This document shows positions 1-8,122 of a DNA stretch of 28,860 nt, piece after piece (within the stretch, counting starts at the first letter, position 1; each line of letters starts with the position of its first letter). The stretch lies in contig JAAENB010001136.1 in the NCBI GenBank assembly GCA_024224995.1, forward strand, positions 1 through 28,860, in the 5' to 3' direction. The notes under the pieces were generated by a model. It saw only the letters and a program-made list of their open reading frames with translations, searched no databases and was not told the origin of the DNA. This DNA is from a bacterium. Its GTDB lineage: Bacteria; Spirochaetota; UBA4802; UBA5550. Both the position numbers and the translations under genes were made by a program.

Positions 1-905
1 ACCACAACATAATTAACCTCCAGAGTAACCCGGTTGTCCGAAGGCGATGTTTCGTTCGCGCCGGAACTCGCTCCCGCGAAATCGACTTCAACCTGCCAGT
101 AATAACCCTGTGCCCGCGCGGTGAACGCCTGGGCCGCTGCCACGCTAAAGCTCATGTCATTGTCCGTGTCAGTGCCCCCGGCCCATGCCAGAACGTCGTC
201 ATCCCGGTTCCTGAGCTGCAGGGTCGATGAGGTAATGTCTGCATCGGCAACTACATCTGCTACGGTTTCTGCCGCGTAACCGGGGAGGTCATAAATCAAG
301 CGGCCCGTTACAGTAAAGGCTCCTGACCGGTCATCGGGAATGATCCTGTTGTCTGAGGCTATGCCGTTGTTCGTAAAGCTGAGAACCCGCACACTGGAAG
401 CGATCCCGTACGAGAGATTGCTGGTATCGGTCATGGTGACGGTTCCGTCGCTTACGGTGGCGGTTATGGTCCTTGAGGCATTGATTGAACTTTCCGCAGG
501 CCAGTAGAACGTTATTGTTAGTCGAGCAGTCCCGTTCGACCATGAGCCGGTGGCCAGGGCTCCTGATACAGCTGCCGCTCCTGCCGGGGTTGCTCCTGTT
601 CCCCCTCCGTCTGTGTCCCAGGTTGCCAGGATGTTTCCTGTGGCAGTGGGAATGTTGACACTGATGTAGTCAAAATCGGCTTGTACTGTTGCCCCGGGAT
701 TGACAAATGATATATCAACAGTATATGTATAGGTGGCTCCGCTTGCCAGGAAATATCCCCGGGAGTCGGACATATTGTTTAATGTAGGCAATGCGCTTAT
801 ATTTACCGATGTTAGTGCCGCCTCTACCTTTCCGGGCATCAGTATAAGCATCAAAAAGAGGGAAAAAAGGGTTAAAATTATTGATTTTTGTTTTACTTTT
901 CTCAT
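1..905 (-). CDS. Exported beta-rich surface protein, C-terminus outside window
   Basis: The minus-strand frame is open from the ATG at 905 to the window edge, giving 301 codons and no stop. The N-terminus (MRKVKQKSIILTLFSLFLML..., cleavage probably after GKVEA near residue 29) is a Sec signal peptide without a lipobox cysteine, so the product is exported. The rest is rich in Ser, Thr, Gly and Val and reads as beta-sandwich material (stretches such as YTYTVDISFVNPGAT and RTITATVSDGTVTMTDTSN), like repeat domains of secreted or cell-surface proteins. I recognise no catalytic motif. No convincing Shine-Dalgarno sits before the ATG. It is divergent from the lipoprotein at 1150. Function is unknown; an adhesin-like or surface-layer role is only inferred from composition. 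Confidence 0.75.
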   Translation of the reverse strand, partial: MRKVKQKSIILTLFSLFLMLILMPGKVEAALTSVNISALPTLNNMSDSRGYFLASGATYTYTVDISFVNPGATVQADFDYISVNIPTATGNILATWDTDGGGTGATPAGAAAVSGALATGSWSNGTARLTITFYWPAESSINASRTITATVSDGTVTMTDTSNLSYGIASSVRVLSFTNNGIASDNRIIPDDRSGAFTVTGRLIYDLPGYAAETVADVVADADITSSTLQLRNRDDDVLAWAGGTDTDNDMSFSVAAAQAFTARAQGYYWQVEVDFAGASSGANETSPSDNRVTLEVNYVV

Positions 906-1149
906 AATTAGTACTATTTTAGTATAAGAGCGTTTTGCGGGCAGGAAAAGCTGTGCTTAACAGGTTTTTCCTTCCCTCATTAAACAAATATACGGGATTG
1001 GCCTGTATATTTCAAATAAAATTGATAAAATTGAAAAATAATCGGAGATTTTCTTAAATATATAAAGAGTTCCCTTTTTCTTCGCCCCTAACTCCCTCCG
1101 GGGTTAGGGGCGAAAAGAGGGCAAACTTAAAAACGAGAGCTATTTAAAT
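906..1149. other. Divergent intergenic region
   Basis: This 244-bp spacer separates two divergent genes, so it should hold both promoters. It is AT-rich from about 985 to 1080. I see no clean -35/-10 pair. The one clear structure is the hairpin at 1081-1114, described separately. Confidence 0.5.
1081..1114. repeat. 12-bp perfect inverted repeat (hairpin)
   Basis: TTCGCCCCTAAC (1081-1092) pairs with GTTAGGGGCGAA (1103-1114) around a 10-nt loop. No U-tract follows on either strand, and the hairpin lies upstream of the lipoprotein start, so it does not look like that gene's terminator. It may be a dispersed palindromic element or a 5'-leader structure. The hairpin at 4820-4840, beyond the same gene, also starts with a T-run and CGCCCC. 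Confidence 0.6.
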
Positions 1150-4100
1150 ATGAAGTATAAAATAATATATACATTGCTTGCTGGTTTGCTGGTTTTTGGT
1201 TTTTCCAACTGTTCTCTGGAAGCTCCTGACGTGGAACCCGCTATTGAGAGTGAGAGCGACTCCAGTACCACATCGGGTTCCGACCAATTGCAGGTTCAGG
1301 CTTTTTCCCCGGCAGATACGGCTACCAATGTTCCGGTTGATACCTACGTCCTCATTGTAATGAGTAGGGCTGTTGATACGTCAACGATTTCCGCCAATGT
1401 TTCTGTTTCAGGAGCTACCATTTCCGCAGTTGACTGGAGCGATGACTTCAAAGTTATTGAACTCGATCTGGCCACGCTTTCGTATGGTACGGCCTATACC
1501 GTAACTGTTTCAACAGGGCTCACTGCCTCCGACGGACAGACGCTTGATACGGCCTATACAGCCACCTTTACCACTACCACGGACCCGGCTCTTGATCCCG
1601 CTCCCTATGTGGTAGCTGCTTCACATCTTCCGGCAGACGGTGCTACGGGCCAGATCATTAATCCCACCATACAGGTAACTTTTTCCGAGACTGTTACCGG
1701 GGTTACTACCACCAATGTTGAGATCCTGAACGATCTTTCCCTGGTTACGGGTACTACGGATATGGGTGCCAATACCTGGCAGCTGACCCTTTCGGGCGCT
1801 CTTAACTACGGAGAGCTTTATACGGTAGATCTTTATTCCGGTATTATCGATGCTACGGGGAATGCCCTTTTAGAGAACGGGAACGAAACCTGGAGTTTTA
1901 CCACTATGGATAATCCTGCCCTGTCCGATCCCGGTACCATCAGTACTGTGGCTATAGATGGGGCATGGTATGACGTAAGCGCCAGTGATATTATTATTCG
2001 TTTTACCACGAGTTTTCCCATAAATACCAATCTCTGCCAGGTCGATTACAGCACCGACGTTACCTACGGTGCCAGTGTCACCGGTACTGACTCCACTGTT
2101 GGGGTTACCACTCATTCAATTACCATTCCCGACGCCAGCATCACCGATGGGGAAAAGTATTTTTATCGATTACAGGTTCCTACGGGGAGTGTGACCCAGA
2201 CTACGGACCCGGAGCGGGCCGGAATTTTGCTTTCTTTTTTGAGTCCCGGGAATAACGCGGGTGATACGAATTTAACCACAGCCGTTACCGCCAGTGAGGT
2301 GGCTGCACTCCAGGCCGAAAACCAGGGAAGCTATGACGGTTCTTCCTTTGTTGTGTGGAAAGCCGGAACGACTGTATACGCGCGTAATTTTGATACGGAC
2401 GGAACACTGGATGTGACCGGGAACTGGTCTACACCTCCCTCGATAGATACGAATAACAGGTCCAATGTCCGTTTATTCTCCGATGGGTATGGAGGCGTTA
2501 TAATTACCCTTCAAGGCGCTACTGACACATACACAAAACGTTTTTACGATAGCAGCAATATGGTTTTTGACACTGATTGGGCTGCTACTGCGGGAGCCAC
2601 AGGTATAACCTTGTCGTCGGCTGCGAACGCACGGGCTCAGTACGTGAATCCGACAACGCTCGCGAACAATGTGTACCCCGGATTTGTTACAAAGATAACG
2701 CCAACGGGAACAACGGCTCTTACCACGGAAATGCCCGACCAGGCAGCTGCCGCCCTGGTGTTTGATTATGATATTGATTTTAACACGCTTGCCGATCTTG
2801 ATACGGGAGATTATATTATAACCAGCGGGAATATTTCTTATGCTGCCGGTAATTTTTCAACCAATACCCAGACATTGACAAAACCTGCTTACGCGAATTA
2901 TTTTGATTATACCATAACGGAAGATGCCGATTATGCCGCTGATGGTGATACCTATGCCCTTATTGATGTGGGTGTGGCCTTTACCTCTACAGCTGCCGGC
3001 GGCGGAACTTCAGGAACCACATTAACAGCCCAAAAAGCGACAAATAACCTTGGAAGTTATGTGGCCGGTGATATTATTGTAAATCCCGATAACCAGCAGT
3101 ATGCCTATATCGCCAGTATTACCTATGGCGGGCCTAATGATACGGTAACGCTTAGCGATGATATCGGTTTAAGCGGTGTTGATAGTTTTACCGCCTGTGA
3201 GCGCCTGGAGGGCCAGATCGGAGGAACGGGGACCGCTCGAACAGTAAAGGCCCAGACCAATGCTCTCTGGGATGATGATGCTGATTTTACTTCAGTAACG
3301 GCAGGTACTGATATTATATTAAACCAGACCGAAGCCCTGGCAACGGGAGCGAACGCGAAAGCTACAGCTTCAACAAAACATACCACGACAGCCCTTCAGT
3401 TAAGCGCGGATATTATGGACGACAATGATGATTATTGGATTGTTCAATTTGTTACACCCGGTGAATCAATACTGGCTTTTGGCCAGAGAGACAGTTCCGC
3501 GTCGACGAACCAGCTTAATGACACAGGAACTCATTATACCGATACTACGGGGATTACTGCTGCCGGTGTGGGAGATCTCGTATACAATCTTACCGATGAC
3601 AGGTATGCTGTTATTAAAACCGATGGCGGTACCAGTTTGACTCTTTCACGTGGTTTTGTTGATGCAGCTGCAGATACCGATATGTATATAATTTTTGACA
3701 GCACCGAACCCCTGGTTGACGCGGGAACAACCACTTCAGCCGGGACAAACCAGTTGAATGACACCGCTGCCAGTTTTGATACTTCCGGCGGAGTGTCGGT
3801 GAATGACCTGGTTTTTGCCGCGAACGGAACGTATATTGCTAAGGTAACCGCAGTGGCATCCGCTACACAGCTGACTCTTGACGGGAATACATCGAATACT
3901 CAAAACTATATTATCGTGGAACCCCGGATGCTTTTTGCCTGGGAGAACAGCGGTACCGGGATCCAGGGATCGTTGATACGGCACTCGAGCACAACAGCCA
4001 CAAACTTTGATATTGACACCTCTTCCGGTACTCTGGCGAATGTGATGCTTGTTAATGACGGCCAGAGCGGTTCTTTTGTATTATATGACGGAAGCAATAA

Positions 4101-4809
4101 TCTTTACGGGAAGCGCATTACCGGTATCGGCGGTTTTGCCGTAGGAACCAATGGAACTACTGCCGGTGTGACAATAGCTGCCTTAGGAGCTACGGGCTCT
4201 CTTATTGACGCCCAGTCCGACGGGAACAACGGGGTCTATATTTTATATAAGGACGTGACCAATATATACCTCACCAGGAGAAGCGCGGCGTTAGCGGACA
4301 CCTGGACACAGACCATAGCCACTGTGGCCTGTGACGTTGCTTTTACCACCGATTCTTCTAACAGGCCCCTTATTGCCTATACGGAAACCGATTATGAAGT
4401 CCGGTTCCAGCGGCGGGCTCTTGCCGGTGGAGCAACCGATTATACAACTATGGCTGTAGCGACACTTGCTAGTGCGCCCCAGACCGGCAGTTATGGCGCA
4501 AATCTTTCCATTGTTTCCGATAATAATGACGGAGCAATAATCAGCTGGTACGACACTCGCTTCTACGCTGAAAACGGCTACATCCTTTTTGCCCAGGCCG
4601 TGAATAGTACGGGAACCCGTCAGTGGGATGCCGGCGGCTCTGATATGGACGGTATTCGCATTGGTAATACTTCAATATATGATCCGGCAGATCTTTTTCT
4701 GGATATGGTCTATTATAATGATACCGGAGTTCCCTGGGGAGCAGTTATTTTTTGGCTTGACAATCGTAGTGCTGCTGATCTTTATTACGAAGTAAAAACA
4801 AACCCGTAA
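1150..4809 (+). CDS. Large modular lipoprotein with Big_5 Ig-like domains and repeat modules
   Basis: 1219 aa. The signal peptide ends in a lipobox (FGFSNC, Cys21), so this should be a membrane-anchored, probably surface, lipoprotein. Residues about 52-140 and 152-252 are two Big_5-type Ig-like domains: each opens with a P-A-D-x-A-T-x-V/I pattern (FSPADTATNVPVD, HLPADGATGQIINP) and ends in a T-F-T-T strand. Residues about 388-480 and 930-1219 contain propeller-like repeats of the form DGxxGVYxxYKD and NNDGAIISWYDTR. Between them, residues about 617-927 hold roughly four related modules (see findings). No enzyme motif is visible, so an adhesin or sensor-like scaffold role is inferred. No strong Shine-Dalgarno precedes the ATG; the only candidate is GAGAG, about 9 bases upstream. 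Confidence 0.85.
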   Translation: MKYKIIYTLLAGLLVFGFSNCSLEAPDVEPAIESESDSSTTSGSDQLQVQAFSPADTATNVPVDTYVLIVMSRAVDTSTISANVSVSGATISAVDWSDDFKVIELDLATLSYGTAYTVTVSTGLTASDGQTLDTAYTATFTTTTDPALDPAPYVVAASHLPADGATGQIINPTIQVTFSETVTGVTTTNVEILNDLSLVTGTTDMGANTWQLTLSGALNYGELYTVDLYSGIIDATGNALLENGNETWSFTTMDNPALSDPGTISTVAIDGAWYDVSASDIIIRFTTSFPINTNLCQVDYSTDVTYGASVTGTDSTVGVTTHSITIPDASITDGEKYFYRLQVPTGSVTQTTDPERAGILLSFLSPGNNAGDTNLTTAVTASEVAALQAENQGSYDGSSFVVWKAGTTVYARNFDTDGTLDVTGNWSTPPSIDTNNRSNVRLFSDGYGGVIITLQGATDTYTKRFYDSSNMVFDTDWAATAGATGITLSSAANARAQYVNPTTLANNVYPGFVTKITPTGTTALTTEMPDQAAAALVFDYDIDFNTLADLDTGDYIITSGNISYAAGNFSTNTQTLTKPAYANYFDYTITEDADYAADGDTYALIDVGVAFTSTAAGGGTSGTTLTAQKATNNLGSYVAGDIIVNPDNQQYAYIASITYGGPNDTVTLSDDIGLSGVDSFTACERLEGQIGGTGTARTVKAQTNALWDDDADFTSVTAGTDIILNQTEALATGANAKATASTKHTTTALQLSADIMDDNDDYWIVQFVTPGESILAFGQRDSSASTNQLNDTGTHYTDTTGITAAGVGDLVYNLTDDRYAVIKTDGGTSLTLSRGFVDAAADTDMYIIFDSTEPLVDAGTTTSAGTNQLNDTAASFDTSGGVSVNDLVFAANGTYIAKVTAVASATQLTLDGNTSNTQNYIIVEPRMLFAWENSGTGIQGSLIRHSSTTATNFDIDTSSGTLANVMLVNDGQSGSFVLYDGSNNLYGKRITGIGGFAVGTNGTTAGVTIAALGATGSLIDAQSDGNNGVYILYKDVTNIYLTRRSAALADTWTQTIATVACDVAFTTDSSNRPLIAYTETDYEVRFQRRALAGGATDYTTMAVATLASAPQTGSYGANLSIVSDNNDGAIISWYDTRFYAENGYILFAQAVNSTGTRQWDAGGSDMDGIRIGNTSIYDPADLFLDMVYYNDTGVPWGAVIFWLDNRSAADLYYEVKTNP

Positions 4810-4819
4810 TATGTTTTTC

Positions 4820-4840
4820 GCCCCCTTTATTAAAGGGGGC
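4820..4840. terminator. Hairpin between convergent genes, likely bidirectional terminator
   Basis: GCCCCCTTT (4820-4828) pairs with AAAGGGGGC (4832-4840) around ATT. It lies between the stop of the plus lipoprotein (4809) and the stop of the minus LamG lipoprotein (4848). The position and GC-rich stem suit a terminator. A U-tract is weak or absent on both strands, so this is a positional call. Confidence 0.55.
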
Positions 4841-4847
4841 TCTAATC

Positions 4848-5915
4848 CTACGGTTTTTCCATATTATAAAGCTCACTCACTTCACTGGCAGAGAACGCCC
4901 TGCTGTAAATCCGGACATCATCAATTCGCCCATCCGTAACAGGATATGAAGCTGAAGCCCAATAGCCGATAGTGGTATATAAAGTACCGCTTAAATTATT
5001 TGAAACGGAATAATCACCCGATGTCGATCCTGAGGCCGTTCCATTAATATAGAAAGTCACGGAGCTGTTGGTGAAGGATACAGCAACATGTGTCCACGCG
5101 CCGGTACTTACGGCACTGCTGCTGGCAGCCCGGGCAACTCCATTGTGCCCATGAAAATAGAGTATTCCGGTTGTACCGGTAGTAAAGCTTGTACCGTCAC
5201 TGGACGCGTAACTACCGATTGAGAAAATAGTACAATTGACGCTTTCGTTATGATGTTTGCCAACAATAACTTCCGCGTCCCTGGTATCAAGATTGATCCA
5301 GGCGGTAAATGTCCCGGAAGTCATATTATTAATAACAGTATTGGGAATCCATATGGTGTCGCCGCCCCCATCAAAGTCATAAGCCGAACTGGCACTGCTG
5401 TGCCGGTCGGTAAACAGGGCAGCGCCGGAATTGGTGCCGTTATTACTGTTGGCGCTTTCATCGTTGGCATCCCCATTAAACGGGTAATACGCCCGCAGCC
5501 CGCTCCGCGAATACTCGGTAAACATACTATACGCCGCCTTTTCCCCATCGGCGTCCTTCACAATAACATTAAAATAACCGGCCATTGTGGTAACATCTTT
5601 TGTATAGGTCGCGGCAGCATAAGAACCAATAGCGGTACCGTTTGCCTCTATCTCAGCAACCGTACTCATACTGTCACTGGATGAATAATAAGCCAGGTAC
5701 TGCAGATCGGCCTCTGCGGTGGTACCGTCTGTTGCGGCACCCCAGGTGATGGTCAATGACGTTGCTGTGAGGTTCGACACGGTAATGGTACCCGAATTTC
5801 CGGGAGTGGGAGAATCGTCGGAATCACCTTCGGCAGTGGAACATCCCGTAAAAATGTATAGTACTGAAATGATTATCGCTATTATTAATAGCGGTTTGTA
5901 TATCCTCTTTTTCAT
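4848..5915 (-). CDS. Lipoprotein with FN3-like domain and C-terminal LamG (concanavalin-like) domain
   Basis: 355 aa. The signal peptide ends in a lipobox (YIFTGC, Cys25), followed by an acidic Ser/Pro linker. Residues about 40-133 resemble a fibronectin type III fold (SNLTATSLTITWGAATDGT then YFNVIVKDADGEKAAYS). Residues about 139-350 match a Laminin_G_3 / LamG-like jelly roll: an AYYPFNGDANDES start, AYDFDGGGDTIWIPN, FTAWINL, WTHVAVSF and the classic end GRIDDVRIYSRAFSASEV. These domains usually bind carbohydrate or matrix ligands, which suggests surface attachment. AAGGAG lies 6-7 bases before the ATG. It is convergent with the preceding modular lipoprotein, and the two may share the terminator hairpin. 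Confidence 0.88.
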   Translation of the reverse strand: MKKRIYKPLLIIAIIISVLYIFTGCSTAEGDSDDSPTPGNSGTITVSNLTATSLTITWGAATDGTTAEADLQYLAYYSSSDSMSTVAEIEANGTAIGSYAAATYTKDVTTMAGYFNVIVKDADGEKAAYSMFTEYSRSGLRAYYPFNGDANDESANSNNGTNSGAALFTDRHSSASSAYDFDGGGDTIWIPNTVINNMTSGTFTAWINLDTRDAEVIVGKHHNESVNCTIFSIGSYASSDGTSFTTGTTGILYFHGHNGVARAASSSAVSTGAWTHVAVSFTNSSVTFYINGTASGSTSGDYSVSNNLSGTLYTTIGYWASASYPVTDGRIDDVRIYSRAFSASEVSELYNMEKP

Positions 5916-6117
5916 AGTTAAACTCCTTGTGTTTGTTTAGTGGAGTAAGTAGATGGGAAGATTTCCCTGTCTATCGTGCTTTTTTTACACCTTTTACCCT
6001 ATCGTTTTAGTCTTATTAATTAAATAGTACCCAAGAAGACTGTCCTAATCAAAAAAAAATATATAAATTGAAGAAATAAATGGGGTTGGGACTCTTAAGA
6101 AACTCTTTTTAAACAGG
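5916..6117. other. Gene-free upstream region of the LamG lipoprotein
   Basis: No credible coding frame is present. The minus strand should carry the promoter of the LamG lipoprotein, but I cannot pick out a convincing -35/-10 pair. The stretch from about 6020 to 6085 is AT-rich with an A9 run. Confidence 0.5.
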
Positions 6118-6136
6118 GGGGTCTGTTTCCGGGAAG

Positions 6137-6182
6137 AGAGACGTTGCATGCAACGTCTTTACGGGTTGGTTTCCCGGAGATT
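6137..6182 (+). repeat. Island repeat unit, left copy
   Basis: It begins AGAGACGTTGCA, continues TGCAACGTCTTTAC and ends GGAGATT. Its own core (GACGTTGCATGCAACGTC) is a perfect 18-bp palindrome. It is the inverted partner of the copy at 6295-6352. Confidence 0.7.
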
Positions 6183-6226
6183 TGTCCCGGGTCAACACCA
6201 CAGAGGGGGAATCCCAAATAAACACC

Positions 6227-6258
6227 GTGTAGGGGCACGGCACGCCGTGCCCCTACAC
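6227..6258. repeat. Central palindrome of the island
   Basis: GTGTAGGGGCACGGC (6227-6241) pairs perfectly with GCCGTGCCCCTACAC (6244-6258) around a 2-nt AC centre. Such a stem could extrude as a cruciform or form a very stable RNA hairpin. Confidence 0.85.
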
Positions 6259-6267
6259 GTACCGAAT

Positions 6268-6295
6268 CCCCTCGCAGGGTCGCGCCCTTCCCGGA
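6268..6295 (+). repeat. GC-rich direct repeat, copy 1
   Basis: It starts CCCCTCGCAGGG and ends CCCGGA. A close direct copy lies at 6363-6393, with a few substitutions and small length differences. Confidence 0.6.
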
Positions 6296-6352
6296 ATCTC
6301 CATAACCCTGGCCTGAAACCAGCCAGTAAAGGCGTTGCACTGCAACGTCTCT
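6295..6352 (-). repeat. Island repeat unit, right (inverted) copy
   Basis: Read on the minus strand it starts AGAGACGTTGCA, continues GTGCAACGCCTTTAC and ends GGAGATT. It matches the unit at 6137-6182 in inverted orientation, with an extra dozen bases near its end. Confidence 0.7.
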
Positions 6353-6362
6353 CAGAACCAAA

Positions 6363-6393
6363 CCCCTCGCAGGGGTCGCACCCCTTGCCCGGA
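6363..6393 (+). repeat. GC-rich direct repeat, copy 2
   Basis: It starts CCCCTCGCAGGGG and ends CCCGGA, repeating 6268-6295. The first 13 bases also form a small hairpin (CCCC...GGGG). Confidence 0.6.
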
Positions 6394-6453
6394 GCATCTT
6401 CGCAAAACAGACCCCGGTGTCGACACAGTTTCTTCCGTATTTTTCCCGCCCAT

Positions 6454-6478
6454 CCGGTGTCTGAGCGGAGCCGAAGAC
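6454..6478. repeat. 25-bp dispersed repeat, copy 1
   Basis: This 25-bp sequence (starts CCGGTGTCTGAGC, ends CCGAAGAC) recurs identically at 8095-8119. Its last base is the first base of the complemented stop codon of the DUF2271-type gene, so it sits exactly at that gene's 3' end. Confidence 0.85.
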
Positions 6479-7179
6479 TACTTCCCCGGGGAATAGCTTA
6501 CGGAGATATAGTCGAAAATGGTTTTCGCGGTGGTGATGTTTGACATGTCGGGATTTATGGTGTGATCTTTTCCCAGGACATGGCCGTGGCCAATGAGAGC
6601 GGGTTCAATTTTTGCTGCTTTGTCACCGGTTTCTATCGTGCTTTTCCATACCATGGAAGGCTGCCCGTTCACGTCGTTGTACCCGGGAGAGCCTTCTTTA
6701 AGGTCTTTTTTGTAAAAATCATTATTGTCATAGGAAACATTCCCTTCCAGGAAGATATCAACCTTTTTGTTCTTTAATTCCGAAGGGAGCTGCCAGTGAA
6801 CAGTGAAGCCTTTTCCCGAAGGGGTTGCCCCGGTAACGCTGTCAATGGCTGTTCCTTTTTTGGCTGCTTTTTCTTTCGCGCGAGCGCCGTACCATACGGG
6901 AACGGAAGAAGGCCGGTTGTCCGCGCTGAACCAGGAGTTTTTCCCGGCTTTCCCGCTTACAAATATGGTTTTGGCGTATCCCGATCCTTTTTCTTCTACC
7001 CAGATGGCAAACGTTGGATACTTGGTTCCCAGGAGCCAGGGATAACTCTCGGGATTAAAAGAGAGGGTGATAGAAAGATGGGGATCGGCTTTATTGATTG
7101 TTCCCCGTTCGGCTTTTTGAGATGAACAGCCTGTTAGAATAATGAGTGTAAAAATAAATATGCTGATAAATTTTTTCAT
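6478..7179 (-). CDS. DUF2271-type lipoprotein, predicted flavinylated redox protein
   Basis: 233 aa. The lipobox is ILTGC with Cys18, so it should be anchored outside the cytoplasm. The pattern PTFAIWVEEKGSGYAKTIFVSG, then RPSSVPVWYGAR, then DSVTGATPSG, then a VHWQLP/FLEGNVSYDN end is what I know from DUF2271 periplasmic proteins. Residues 113-119 read D-S-V-T-G-A-T, an exact fit to the D-x-x-S/T-G-A-T site at which ApbE attaches FMN to a threonine or serine, here Thr116. An ApbE gene lies two genes upstream on the same strand. AAGGAG precedes the ATG at good spacing. The likely role is extracytoplasmic electron transfer through covalent FMN. Family assignment is from memory; the motif is seen directly. 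Confidence 0.8.
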   Translation of the reverse strand: MKKFISIFIFTLIILTGCSSQKAERGTINKADPHLSITLSFNPESYPWLLGTKYPTFAIWVEEKGSGYAKTIFVSGKAGKNSWFSADNRPSSVPVWYGARAKEKAAKKGTAIDSVTGATPSGKGFTVHWQLPSELKNKKVDIFLEGNVSYDNNDFYKKDLKEGSPGYNDVNGQPSMVWKSTIETGDKAAKIEPALIGHGHVLGKDHTINPDMSNITTAKTIFDYISVSYSPGK

Positions 7180-7217
7180 GGGTTTTCTCCTTGATGCTCA
7201 TTTCCTTGATGCAGTTA

Positions 7218-8039
7218 TTAAAATGCCCGGATCTTAGCGGCCCGGTTAAGGCCCAGGAGTTTCGCGTAGCGAACGAAACTGGCGCGTAAGCGGTTGGCCA
7301 TGCTGTGAGGGGTTAGCCCCAGCTTGATAAAATAATCTTTCCTGATCCGCATATACGAAATGGCGTAGTAATAATAACCGCCGGCTTTTTTATTGTAAAG
7401 GAAAAAATAAGTATACCCGTATTCACCTTTTTTGTTGATCGTAAGCATGTATTTGTTCATTGCTTCGAGGGAAACATTATCCAGGACGAAATTATTGCCT
7501 TCGTTGTAGAGACTGCTTTTAAACCGGGTGTAGCCAAAGCGGTTGTCTTTTAGCTTGAAGTAATTGCTTACTTTTGGAGAGATGCGTGTATAGGTTTTAT
7601 CTGCCGCAGGGGAGTTGCTTGAAGCAGAAGCTACGCGAAAGCTTTTTAAAATCAGGGGCTGTGTTTTTTTGTCGGACCGGGAGTAGTAGCGCGTGTTTGA
7701 AAGGCGGGAGTAGGCGGCCAGGGCGTTATACAGGGAAAGCTTTGATTGCTTATTCAGTTTATAGGGGATAAATGCCTTTTCCACGCACAGTGATTCGTAT
7801 TTTAAATAATTTTTCGCCGTAAACCTGGTCCGGGGAATCCGTATTCTACCCGCTTTTTTCCCGGTGCTGATATTTTTATTAAACTTCAGTTTTGCCCGCG
7901 TTATAATCGTTCCCTTTCGAAGAACCCGTTGTTCTGCCCGGCTCATAAAAGTGTTCTCAGTGATTCTGGCTGCGGCAAATTCCGTAATACCCATAAGTAC
8001 TACGGCTGTAAATACGAGTAGAAATGATTTTCGTTTCAT
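7218..8039 (-). CDS. Exported protein, DUF6675-like
   Basis: 273 aa with a signal peptide (MKRKSFLLVFTAVVLMGITEFAAA, cleavage near residue 24) and no lipobox, so it is probably periplasmic. The middle carries LSNTRYYSRSDKKTQPLILKSF, then NYFKLKDNRFGYTRFKSSLY, then YYYYAISY. That layout (YYS-x-S, a K-D-x-x-F-G block, late aromatic strands) is how I remember DUF6675, a spirochaetal family of unknown function. It is strongly basic (many Lys and Arg). It lies between the ApbE and DUF2271-type genes in the same direction, 38 bases upstream of the latter, and has its own AAGGAG. A role in the same envelope redox system is inferred from position only. Confidence 0.65.
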   Translation of the reverse strand: MKRKSFLLVFTAVVLMGITEFAAARITENTFMSRAEQRVLRKGTIITRAKLKFNKNISTGKKAGRIRIPRTRFTAKNYLKYESLCVEKAFIPYKLNKQSKLSLYNALAAYSRLSNTRYYSRSDKKTQPLILKSFRVASASSNSPAADKTYTRISPKVSNYFKLKDNRFGYTRFKSSLYNEGNNFVLDNVSLEAMNKYMLTINKKGEYGYTYFFLYNKKAGGYYYYAISYMRIRKDYFIKLGLTPHSMANRLRASFVRYAKLLGLNRAAKIRAF

Positions 8040-8094
8040 TGTTAAGCTCCTTGATGGGGAAGTTTGAAGTGTCCTGCTGCGCAGGGGCGGGACC

Positions 8095-8119
8095 CCGGTG
8101 TCTGAGCGGAGCCGAAGAC
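8095..8119. repeat. 25-bp dispersed repeat, copy 2
   Basis: Identical to 6454-6478, and again placed just past the end of a minus-strand gene, three bases beyond the ApbE stop (8123-8125). Next to it (8071-8093) is a GC-rich stretch with GTCC/GGAC ends and a CCTG...CAGG dyad that could fold. Confidence 0.85.
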
Positions 8120-8122
8120 CCG

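Larger units (their letters stand above)
6118..6415. repeat. 298-bp nested palindromic repeat island (MITE/REP-like)
   Basis: The outer ends form an 11-bp inverted repeat, GGGGTCTGTTT (6118-6128) and AAACAGACCCC (6405-6415). Inside are two inverted, diverged copies of a 45-58 bp unit (6137-6182 and 6295-6352), a near-perfect central palindrome (6227-6258) and a direct repeat (6268-6295 and 6363-6393). The open frames crossing this island on both strands are by-products of its symmetry. No transposase is encoded, so a non-autonomous mobile or REP-type origin is inferred. Confidence 0.75.

Noticed and set aside
733..927. A 64-codon plus-strand frame at the start of the window
   Set aside because: It is antisense to the exported protein whose frame stays open from 905 to the window edge and begins with a good signal peptide.
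5250..5684. A 144-codon plus-strand frame
   Set aside because: It lies wholly inside the FN3-LamG lipoprotein gene on the other strand, whose signal peptide and domains are clear.
6118..6415. A CRISPR array
   Set aside because: The repeats are inverted, diverged and unequal in length with no regular spacers, and no cas gene is present.
6095..6543. Open frames of 100 and 131 codons on opposite strands across the repeat island
   Set aside because: They are mirror products of the palindromes, with Arg/Gly/Pro-rich low-complexity translations and no ribosome site, so I do not call genes there.
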